IMG/VR virus record: IMGVR_UViG_3300009376_001132
Location: 1 to 64,000 of that record
Length of the DNA: 64,000 bases
Direction: 5' to 3' (one strand)
DNA from: a virus
Numbering within the stretch: position 1 is the first letter of the stretch; each line of letters begins with the position of its first letter. Of the stretch, positions 50,977-56,565 are shown piece by piece. The notes under the pieces were generated by a model that was not told the origin of the DNA, made no database searches, and saw only the letters and a list, made by a program, of their open reading frames with translations. The translations under genes were made by a program, and so were the position numbers.

Positions 50977-51576
50977 ACAGTTATTATATTCCTTTTCTAC
51001 AAGTTTTTTAAATGTTTTTTCGAGCCCTTTATTTACCTTGCGAGCATGAGGCATAATATCGTTTCTGATAATGCTTCTCATAAACTTTCTATCGGTATTC
51101 CCTGGGTCAATCATAAACGGCACATCCTTACGTTCGCACCAATCTTCTAGCGAGCGTTTAGAGGTGGAGATAAACGGTCTATAAACGTTTTGATTCTTGT
51201 AGGGCATAAGTTTACCCTGTCCGTGCAAAGAAGAGAATAAAAACCACTCAATCACATCGTCTAAGTTGTGACCCGAAACAATAGCCATGTCGAAACTGTG
51301 AAAGAACTTATAGCGTTCATCACGCCAATGCTCTTCAAGCGATTTTTTCGGAGGACACCCATTATAATTAATACCTACAACAAGAGGAATATCTCTATTA
51401 TCGCAAAAGTTCTTTACAAATCTTTTACATTTTCGTCCGAAGTCTGTGCCGTGGTCAAAATAGACTGCGGTTACCTCATGGTTGTTGCTGAGAAAGTCTA
51501 GAATTGCCATGGAGTCTGGTCCGCCGCTGACAGCGACTCCTAATTCTCTCGGTAATTTTCCTAAGACTCGTAACAT
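50938..51576 (-). CDS. tilS: tRNA(Ile)-lysidine synthetase-like protein, ending inside a tRNA gene
   Basis: The 212-residue PP-loop ATPase has GVAVSGGPDSMAILDFL near the N-terminus, YFDHGTDFG, SGHNLDDVIEWFLFSS (HNxDD motif) and IIRNDIMPHARKVNKGLEKT, the core TilS motifs. It is about half the length of cellular TilS, lacking the C-terminal domains, as in minimal forms. ATG 51576 has AAGGGG in front, right at the 3' end of tRNA-Arg. Downstream the frame runs 39 nt into the CAT tRNA and stops at TAA made of anticodon base T36 and A37-A38. The last ~12 residues are therefore encoded by the tRNA. The likely target is that same tRNA. Confidence 0.85.
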   Translation of the reverse strand: MLRVLGKLPRELGVAVSGGPDSMAILDFLSNNHEVTAVYFDHGTDFGRKCKRFVKNFCDNRDIPLVVGINYNGCPPKKSLEEHWRDERYKFFHSFDMAIVSGHNLDDVIEWFLFSSLHGQGKLMPYKNQNVYRPFISTSKRSLEDWCERKDVPFMIDPGNTDRKFMRSIIRNDIMPHARKVNKGLEKTFKKLVEKEYNNCGGLAQLVRALDS

Positions 51577-51586
51577 CTTAACCCCT

Positions 51587-51663
<77 letters not shown>

Positions 51664-51666
51664 ATT

Positions 51667-51742
51667 TGGAGCGGATGATGGGATTCGAACCCACGACATT
51701 TTGATTGGCAACCAAACACTCTACCATCTGAGTTACATCCGC
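51667..51742 (-). tRNA. tRNA-Gly (GCC)
   Basis: Acceptor GCGGATG/CATCCGC, anticodon stem TTTGG-TTGCCAA-TCAAA (GCC, GGC/GGT codons), T-loop TTCGAAT, encoded CCA. The 5'-most tRNA of the cluster. Confidence 0.93.
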
Positions 51743-51912
51743 AAGTTTTGAAGAGTTTTCACCCGAACGATTACGGGATTCCTGTTAGTTTTGTATCTAA
51801 CCCTACAAACCGTTTTCCACACGCAACTCTTCCAAGGTATGTGGTTACTGGAGGTAGGGACGCTGGCGTTTTCTAGCTGCCTGCCAGATCGGCTCCGGTT
51901 TACCCGTAACGC
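51743..51912. other. gap upstream of tRNA cluster
   Basis: 170 bases between tRNA-Gly(GCC) and the small membrane-protein gene. I see no convincing tRNA, promoter or hairpin here. A longer frame (to 51845) passes through part of it but is judged spurious. It may be leader RNA of the tRNA transcript. Confidence 0.4.
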
Positions 51913-52044
51913 TTATCTTCGCCGGGTATTCTTCTTTTTCATATTCATCTGCCTTTCTCTTTCTCTTAGAATTGCTGTATAAAGCAAATACATAGACCCG
52001 CCAACAAAGGAAAGCCCAAAAAGAGTATGCAGTAACGAACTCAC
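51913..52044 (-). CDS. 43-residue membrane protein (GTG start)
   Basis: The GTG at 52044 overlaps the stop of the preceding gene as GTGA, the style used throughout this genome. The product is SSLLHTLFGLSFVGGSMYLLYTAI followed by a charged tail (RERERQMNMKKKNTRRR): one membrane helix with a basic cytoplasmic end. I prefer this frame to the overlapping 71-residue frame because of the coupled start and better protein logic. Function unknown. Confidence 0.6.
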   Translation of the reverse strand: MSSLLHTLFGLSFVGGSMYLLYTAILRERERQMNMKKKNTRRR

Positions 52045-52355
52045 AGTCCGTAGATCCCAATCACGTCTTTGGCTTTGTCTTCAAGGATATTTCCACGAGG
52101 GAAGTTCCGAGCAGGAGCCTTCCAAGAGGCAGCCTTCCAAATCAAGCCGTCCTCTTTACTGACGAAGAACCAAACACTCTTGTGGTATTCACCTTCATCT
52201 TTATAGACCTTGTAAAACTTGCCGCCCTCGGACACTTTGACCTCGGGAGCACTCAAATTGGGAAGTCTCACTTTATAGTGCTCGTTGAGCATTTCTGCAC
52301 ACTCGCCAACAAAGTCTTGAAGGTGAAACTCAACTTCGGGATTTGCAATAGCCAT
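52041..52355 (-). CDS. conserved-looking small protein of unknown function
   Basis: 104 residues from the ATG at 52355, one base after the upstream stop. Sequence EFHLQDFVGECAEMLNEHYKVRLPN and FYKVYKDEGEYHKSVWFFVSKEDGLIWKAASWKAPARNFPRG suggests a mixed alpha/beta fold; the KSVWFFV...IWKAASWKAP segment is reminiscent of small phage proteins of unknown function. GC content is high relative to the sugar genes. Part of a small-gene operon read from the promoter at 52570-52597. Confidence 0.6.
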   Translation of the reverse strand: MAIANPEVEFHLQDFVGECAEMLNEHYKVRLPNLSAPEVKVSEGGKFYKVYKDEGEYHKSVWFFVSKEDGLIWKAASWKAPARNFPRGNILEDKAKDVIGIYGL

Positions 52356-52356
52356 C

Positions 52357-52551
52357 TTATCTAACCTCCTGTGCCCACATCGAGTGAGTAGCTGGAACTT
52401 GACTCCGAACCTGGCGCATAGCTTCGAGGTCGTTGCGGGCATGAACAGTGCGCTTGTGGACTGTTTGGTCCTGCTGGTCAACCCGGAGACAACCGTTAAC
52501 GAGATGCCCCTTCATGAACTTAACACGGAACTTTTTAAGAGAGTTTGCCAT
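52357..52551 (-). CDS. small basic protein of unknown function
   Basis: 64 residues, rich in Arg, Lys, Gln and His (ANSLKKFRVKFMKGHLVNGCLRVDQQD; ARNDLEAMRQVRSQ). AAGGAGGA precedes the ATG by about 5 bases, an unusually strong ribosome site. Transcribed from a dedicated near-consensus promoter just upstream. No family recognised; basic character would suit nucleic-acid binding. Confidence 0.6.
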   Translation of the reverse strand: MANSLKKFRVKFMKGHLVNGCLRVDQQDQTVHKRTVHARNDLEAMRQVRSQVPATHSMWAQEVR

Positions 52552-52569
52552 GTTTCCTCCTTGTATCTT

Positions 52570-52597
52570 ATATTATCACGACCTTGGCAGGTGTCAA
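52570..52597 (-). promoter_or_regulatory. sigma70-type promoter, 16-bp spacer (family member 1)
   Basis: Minus-strand TTGACA (52597-52592), 16-base spacer ending in CGTGA, then TAATAT (52575-52570). It stands 18 bases upstream of the 52551 start codon. Very similar to the promoters at 53098, 53442 and 56458. Confidence 0.82.
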
Positions 52598-52602
52598 GTT
52601 TT

Positions 52603-53076
52603 TTATGAAACTAACTCAAGGTCACGCTGGGAGTAGAAGGGGTTGTAGCGGTCTTCGCTACCATCGTACTGAACCTTGTAGTTCCCGCCGGCTTCGGCTT
52701 GGATCACCAAGGCAACCTTGCCTGCCAACTTCCAACGATTGTTGCGCTTGTTATCTTTGAAGCGCACTAGCGAACCGACCGAGTATTTGGGCGGCAGCGG
52801 AGCGAGCGTGTTGAGTGCTTGCGTAATGTTGTCATAAAAGCAGCCTGGAAAGTAGTCCGTGTGAGGGTCTGACTCTTCACCAGCACGCTTCACATGGGGA
52901 GCACTAATGCTGCCGTCCCTGTTGGTCCAAAATGACAGAAGCTGGTTGGAGCCTTCAAACTGAATGTAGACTTTGACCTGACCATTGTTGTGATAGTCAT
53001 TCTGCTCAATGAAAACCTCACGGTCTACAATTTTAGCACGATTGCGAACTTTCTTGAGAGCGTTTTCTAACTTCAT
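52603..53076 (-). CDS. protein of unknown function with SH3-like C-terminus
   Basis: 157 residues. The N-terminal part (LENALKKVRNRAKIVDREVFI; VKVYIQFEGSNQLLSFWTNRDG) is mixed alpha/beta. The C-terminal part, KYSVGSLVRFKDNKRNNRWKLAGKVALVIQAEAGGNYKVQYDG, reads like a small beta-barrel of SH3/KOW-like type. Its promoter and ribosome site (AAGGGGGAGAG before ATG) closely resemble those of the zinc-knuckle gene at 56436. Early-expressed host-takeover proteins often look like this, but no specific role is claimed. Confidence 0.55.
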   Translation of the reverse strand: MKLENALKKVRNRAKIVDREVFIEQNDYHNNGQVKVYIQFEGSNQLLSFWTNRDGSISAPHVKRAGEESDPHTDYFPGCFYDNITQALNTLAPLPPKYSVGSLVRFKDNKRNNRWKLAGKVALVIQAEAGGNYKVQYDGSEDRYNPFYSQRDLELVS

Positions 53077-53097
53077 ATCTCTCCCCCTTACATTAGT

Positions 53098-53125
53098 ATA
53101 TTATCATGGAAACAAAGGAAGTCAA
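53098..53125 (-). promoter_or_regulatory. sigma70-type promoter, 16-bp spacer (family member 2)
   Basis: TTGACT (53125-53120), 16-base spacer ending CATGA, TAATAT (53103-53098), minus strand, followed by TGTAAGGGGGAGAG and the 53076 start. The -35 hexamer directly follows the U-rich end of the structured RNA. Confidence 0.82.
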
Positions 53126-53129
53126 GAAA

Positions 53130-53436
53130 AAAATGAAACCGGAGGACGGAATCGAACCGCCATTTTCAACCTTCCAATTAGGCTCCGGTGGTGAACCGAA
53201 TCAGGATAATCAATCCATCATCTTATGTCTTTTATTTACCCGCTGATGAGACAGGTCAGGGAAGTCTTATCCAAATGATCAGTTCAGATTTCTTTCCCTT
53301 GTTGAGAAGGAAACAGTCATAAACTCAGAGCCGAGGGAGAGCATGATAACCGTCTCCATCTGTCAGTGCCGCCGCTACAGATCCCTAGGGCGAATGTCGT
53401 GGCTCGGCACTGAGTTTATGACTGTCTCTCCCTCCA
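53130..53436 (-). ncRNA. candidate structured orphan RNA
   Basis: A gene-free stretch of about 400 bases has its own promoter (53442-53469) and no good frame. The predicted minus-strand RNA folds around a 15-bp perfect inverted repeat (53313-53327 with 53411-53425), containing smaller hairpins (ATCTGT/ACAGAT), then further paired segments, and ends in a tRNA-like fold (53138-53189) plus a U-run (TTTTTTTC). I could not match it to RNase P, 6S or tmRNA by conserved motifs. The exact ends are inferred. Confidence 0.5.
53138..53189 (-). other. tRNA-like element lacking an anticodon arm
   Basis: Perfect 7-bp acceptor-type stem ACCGGAG/CTCCGGT, a T-arm-like hairpin GGCGG-TTCGATT-CCGTC, and a small D-arm-like CCT-AATTGGA-AGG with a GG in the loop. 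No anticodon stem fits between, and CCA is not encoded. Either a degenerate tRNA or a tRNA-mimic domain at the 3' end of the orphan RNA. Confidence 0.5.
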
Positions 53437-53441
53437 ACAGT

Positions 53442-53469
53442 ATAATAGCACGGATTAGGGGATGGTCAA
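53442..53469 (-). promoter_or_regulatory. sigma70-type promoter, 16-bp spacer (family member 3)
   Basis: TTGACC (53469-53464), 16-base spacer including CCCCTAATCCGTGC, TATTAT (53447-53442). It shares the CCCCTAATCC core with the promoter at 56458. It drives the orphan RNA, since no gene starts within the next 300 bases. Confidence 0.78.
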
Positions 53470-53474
53470 GTTTT

Positions 53475-53957
53475 TTATTGCTTCCAGTTAGGGAATTTTT
53501 TTCTATACGCACGAGCAATACAATTTACCCTCTCTGCGTATTCTAAAATCTTTTTTATATTTTTAGATTTCTGCCAGCCTGGTCCGCCATTATAGCAGGC
53601 AGCCAAGTTTAACCCTTTACAGGCTTTGTATTTTTTCATTTCCTTTAACACTACAGCAGCAGCGACAACACCATGACCAGGGCTTGACATATCAACCAAG
53701 AATTTTTTCTTTGAAGTATATCCCCACCTCTTACCCCAAAAATTATAATTAATCTGAAATATTCCGTAATCACCCGTGTGTGAAACTCTGTTAGCTTTTA
53801 CTCGTGACTCAACCCAAGCAATCGCAATAAAATAATGAGGGTCTAAATCTAGTTTGTTTACTTGGTCTATTATAATAGCGGCGTTTGCTCGCTGATCCTC
53901 TTTAAAGTAAGACGGATAGCCATAACCAACCAATAAAGCTATTAATAACCAAGGCAT
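53475..53957 (-). CDS. lytic transglycosylase (SLT family)
   Basis: The 160-residue protein has an N-terminal hydrophobic segment (WLLIALLVGYGYPSYF) that may act as signal or anchor, then an SLT/goose-lysozyme-like domain: FIAIAWVESRVKANRVSHTGDYGIFQINYNFW with the catalytic Glu and the GxxxFQI motif, and LAACYNGGPGW. It should cleave peptidoglycan glycan strands, for lysis or envelope passage. The ATG overlaps the stop of the preceding 59-residue gene. Confidence 0.85.
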   Translation of the reverse strand: MPWLLIALLVGYGYPSYFKEDQRANAAIIIDQVNKLDLDPHYFIAIAWVESRVKANRVSHTGDYGIFQINYNFWGKRWGYTSKKKFLVDMSSPGHGVVAAAVVLKEMKKYKACKGLNLAACYNGGPGWQKSKNIKKILEYAERVNCIARAYRKKFPNWKQ

Positions 53958-54137
53958 TCAAAAGCCACCTGGGCAACTTTCAGGCATAGGAAAAGTAGCA
54001 ATTGGTTCGCAAGCAACCAACTCCTTGGGGACCTCAAAAAAGTCCATATCAATCATAAAGGTCTCCACTGCTTCACGCAGGGTAGGAGCCCAAATGGTAA
54101 AGGTTACGCCACGGACTTCGAGTTGAAAGCAGTTCAT
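53958..54137 (-). CDS. 59-residue protein of unknown function
   Basis: The frame from ATG 54137 encodes NCFQLEVRGVTFTIWAPTLREA and ends PMPESCPGGF with TGA overlapping the next start. The upstream gene stops with TAA immediately before this ATG. It shows an alpha/beta pattern with two Cys. Too short to assign, but the tight packing argues that it is real. Confidence 0.6.
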   Translation of the reverse strand: MNCFQLEVRGVTFTIWAPTLREAVETFMIDMDFFEVPKELVACEPIATFPMPESCPGGF

Positions 54138-54353
54138 TTATTTTTCCTTTCGTGAACGCTTGCTACGCATATATCGAAATTGTTCCTTCTGCAAATTTTG
54201 CAGAGTTAATTTGCTTTTGTTTTTTACCTTCTTCAGCAACTCTCGCTGCTTCTCTCCGTGCCTTGATCGCAGCCAAGCGATAAACATCGGTATTCCAAGC
54301 GGCAAAAATAGGGCTAATAGAATACCAACCAGTAGCGTAAATGCCGTAATCAT
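54138..54353 (-). CDS. small membrane protein, basic C-terminus
   Basis: 71 residues with one N-terminal membrane helix (MITAFTLLVGILLALFLPLGIPMFIAWL) and a strongly basic cytoplasmic tail (KKVKNKSKLTLQNLQKEQF; MRSKRSRKEK). The stop abuts the next ATG. Adjacent to the transglycosylase gene, it could be a holin- or spanin-like component, but a single helix with long basic tail is not diagnostic. An alternative frame (54357-54163) overlaps it; I prefer this one. Confidence 0.6.
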   Translation of the reverse strand: MITAFTLLVGILLALFLPLGIPMFIAWLRSRHGEKQRELLKKVKNKSKLTLQNLQKEQFRYMRSKRSRKEK

Positions 54354-55121
54354 TCATACATATTCCTGTAGCTGGATAATTAAATCAGCAGGTCCTTCCA
54401 CATGATGGTATTTGTGGCACTTCATAGCAATGTCAAAATCATTACCATCTTTGCAAATTCTATCTCCAAAAAATACACACTGGTCTGGCGTTTCTGTCAT
54501 ATTTTTAAATGCATAACTTTTGTCCCAGCCGTCTCTTGTGATATCAATGGAAATTTGCCCGCCTAGGCGAAAAGAAAGTCCCCAGCCTTTAAACTCTTTT
54601 CTGAGGTGTTCTATAATTTTTTCTCTTTCTCCACTTTTCTTGTCCCATTTCACATAATCTTCTCGCTGGGCGGTTGTGCAGTTTCTCCCAACCACAGAAA
54701 AGTTAATTTGACTGTCTCGCCATTCTACAAATGTTCCTGTTTTAATTTTGGTATGAGTCTTGTAAGCGGTTTTGAGAAGGACATTAATAATGTGATTAAT
54801 ATCAGCCTCAGAATAATGATCTGTTAGAGTAACCTTGTGGATTAGTTCTGGTTCTATAGGCAGATTCTCGTCATCCATATCGAGATCACAATTCCACACT
54901 CTTGTCCCGTTACAGGCGTATATTCGGCTAAAGATATCCAAAAGAATATTTGGTGGAATTTGTTCTTCGATCTTGGCTAGGTCTGAGCCCGTAACAAGGT
55001 GTTTTTTAACACCTGTGGAGACATTTCTTAGTGCTTTGACAACATCTTCTGAGATTGGTTGCCTGGCATCTGTCAATGTTCCGTCCATGTCAAACAGTAA
55101 TACTGCTGGTTTTATTCTCAT
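54354..55121 (-). CDS. eukaryotic-type phosphomannomutase (HAD)
   Basis: The 255-residue HAD phosphatase-fold protein has motif I VLLFDMDGTLTDARQPI and the family-specific core FVEWRDSQINFSVVGRNCTTAQREDY, GWGLSFRLGGQISIDITRDGWDKSYAF and CVFFGDRICKDGNDFDI. These are hallmarks of the alpha-PMM (PMM1/PMM2) family, which is mainly eukaryotic, not of the bacterial ManB family. It converts mannose 6-phosphate to mannose 1-phosphate, the precursor of GDP-mannose used by the GMD-like enzyme at 12 kb. A lateral origin from a eukaryote or another virus is likely. Confidence 0.85.
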   Translation of the reverse strand: MRIKPAVLLFDMDGTLTDARQPISEDVVKALRNVSTGVKKHLVTGSDLAKIEEQIPPNILLDIFSRIYACNGTRVWNCDLDMDDENLPIEPELIHKVTLTDHYSEADINHIINVLLKTAYKTHTKIKTGTFVEWRDSQINFSVVGRNCTTAQREDYVKWDKKSGEREKIIEHLRKEFKGWGLSFRLGGQISIDITRDGWDKSYAFKNMTETPDQCVFFGDRICKDGNDFDIAMKCHKYHHVEGPADLIIQLQEYV

Positions 55122-55486
55122 AAAAATAACCCTCCCCCAAGTTTAGCAGTCAAGCTTGCAAGGTCTGTTGGCGGTAGCATAAGATACGCAATTGTATCAT
55201 ATTCATACTCATTACTTACATAGTATTTCTCATGAGCAGCGGAACCAAAATGATTAGTGCCAGGAAACAATAATATTGTATACACAATTATCTTTTGCCC
55301 GTCCTTATCAAGATCCCCATAAAAAGCATCAGTAATGACTCCTAACTTGTCGTGTCTTATTGCACGAACATATGTCCCCAAAGCCAGTGCCTCTTTGGGG
55401 TAAGGATCTTGCTTCATTGGGGCAAGTGAATCAAAAGCTTCTTTTAGCTTTTGAAACAAATCGCTATCTTTTTTACTGCTTTTCAT
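55118..55486 (-). CDS. protein of unknown function
   Basis: 122 residues. The N-terminal part is helical (KKDSDLFQKLKEAFDSLA); the rest, ALGTYVRAIRHDKLGVITDAFYGDLDKDGQKIIVYTILLFPG and YYVSNEYEYDTIAYLML, looks like a small beta-barrel. No catalytic motif or membrane segment. It overlaps the phosphomannomutase start by four bases and is therefore co-expressed with it. Confidence 0.55.
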   Translation of the reverse strand: MKSSKKDSDLFQKLKEAFDSLAPMKQDPYPKEALALGTYVRAIRHDKLGVITDAFYGDLDKDGQKIIVYTILLFPGTNHFGSAAHEKYYVSNEYEYDTIAYLMLPPTDLASLTAKLGGGLFL

Positions 55487-55527
55487 TCTATTAATATATA
55501 ACTAGCTTTTTGCTTTTATTCCCTTTT

Positions 55528-56436
55528 CTAATGTTCTGACCAGTTTGAAACTTGGTTGATGAGGTTGTTGATTTCTGGCTCAAGGTCAGCATCAACAATT
55601 CGCTCGCCCGAGCCGTCGTCTTTGTTGACACCCCAGTGGTAAACCCCGTGGGCAGCGGGGCTGAGTAGGGTCACGTTGTCACCCTTCCAGCCGCTGTCCT
55701 TGTTGACAGGACCACCGACCACACCGCTCACCAAACCGAACTGAGCCGGTTCCTTCTCAAAGTAGTTGTAGTGGCTTTGCTGCTTGATGTTTTGAGGAAT
55801 CCGAAGGTAACCCTCTTGACCGTCAGGCTTACGAACCTTGATGATTGGACCTTTGAACCAACTGTCTAAGCGGCGAGGCGAACCATGGTCGTGGTCATAA
55901 CCAGGGTCGGCAACCCGCTCCCAGTTGATGCCCATAACCATGCACATCTTTTGTTCGTAATCATCCTTGTCCATGCTCCAATCCCGAAGCCGCATCAGAG
56001 CGCCGGGAACGAGACCTGCTTTGCTCAGGCAGGCAGCGACAACTCGGTGAGCCAGACTTTGCATGGCATTGCAGTCCTTGCGGTGCTGCTTCTTGTGTTC
56101 GCAGGTACGAGCGTTATGTCCGCCCTCGCCGCAGAAGCCGCAGGTGCGGCCACGCTTGTTCTTGCGAGCCTGGGCAATCTTGCGCACTTCAAGCTCTTCC
56201 CAATACCACCGCTCACGGTAGTTAACTTCGTCCTCGGCGTTGCCGGCAGCACTGGCTGCCTCGTTGATCTTGGTGATCCAAGAAGTGGAAGCGTAAGCAC
56301 GCTCATCTTCCGAAAGCACGATGCCGTACTTCTCCCCAAGGCTCTCAACTCTGGCGTGGGCTGCTTTGATTGCTGGGCAGCCACGGCGATTGTGACCCCA
56401 ATCCCCACAAGCCTGACATTGGTTGGTACGACCCAT
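55528..56436 (-). CDS. protein with two CCHC zinc knuckles
   Basis: The 302-residue protein has CQACGDWGHNRRGC at residues 7-20 and CGFCGEGGHNARTC at 99-112, both C-x2-C-x4-H-x4-C zinc knuckles, the type common in retroviral Gag and eukaryotic RNA-binding proteins and uncommon in bacteria. A helical linker lies between (about 25-95). The C-terminal half (YDHDHGSPRRLDSWFKGPIIKVRKPDGQEGYLRIP) has no recognised domain. The gene has its own strong promoter and a GGGAGAGAG ribosome site, and is GC-richer than neighbours, so early expression and single-stranded nucleic-acid binding are inferred. Confidence 0.75.
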   Translation of the reverse strand: MGRTNQCQACGDWGHNRRGCPAIKAAHARVESLGEKYGIVLSEDERAYASTSWITKINEAASAAGNAEDEVNYRERWYWEELEVRKIAQARKNKRGRTCGFCGEGGHNARTCEHKKQHRKDCNAMQSLAHRVVAACLSKAGLVPGALMRLRDWSMDKDDYEQKMCMVMGINWERVADPGYDHDHGSPRRLDSWFKGPIIKVRKPDGQEGYLRIPQNIKQQSHYNYFEKEPAQFGLVSGVVGGPVNKDSGWKGDNVTLLSPAAHGVYHWGVNKDDGSGERIVDADLEPEINNLINQVSNWSEH

Positions 56437-56457
56437 ATCTCTCTCCCTTACATATGT

Positions 56458-56485
56458 ATAGTATCATGGATTAGGGGTCTGTCAA
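56458..56485 (-). promoter_or_regulatory. sigma70-type promoter, 16-bp spacer (family member 4)
   Basis: TTGACA (56485-56480), 16-base spacer with CCCCTAATCCATGA, TACTAT (56463-56458), minus strand. The start codon of the zinc-knuckle gene follows about 22 bases downstream. The flank CCCCTAATCC(A/G)TG is shared with the promoter at 53442. Confidence 0.82.
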
Positions 56486-56565
56486 CTTTTTTAGGGACAA
56501 AAGTGGGCAAAAATATGACTTTTTCGGCTATTTTAGCTAAAGTACTGAAAATACTGGGTTTTTTT

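Noticed and set aside
51845-52060. 71-residue minus-strand frame next to the tRNA cluster
   Set aside because: It overlaps the end of the preceding gene without a coupled start; the 43-residue GTG frame (51913-52044) uses the GTGA overlap typical here and gives a sensible membrane protein.
52356-52481. Extended start for the 104-residue protein
   Set aside because: It overlaps the complete 64-residue gene upstream; the ATG directly after that gene's stop is better.
53130-53436. Second tmRNA or RNase P RNA
   Set aside because: No resume codon/tag frame and no G3-U70; RNase P core motifs such as GAGGAAAGTCC were not found.
54163-54357. 64-residue minus-strand frame overlapping the small membrane protein gene
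   Set aside because: Its ATG does overlap the upstream stop, but it ends 25 bases before the next gene, whereas the 71-residue frame ends exactly at the next ATG and encodes a clear membrane helix.
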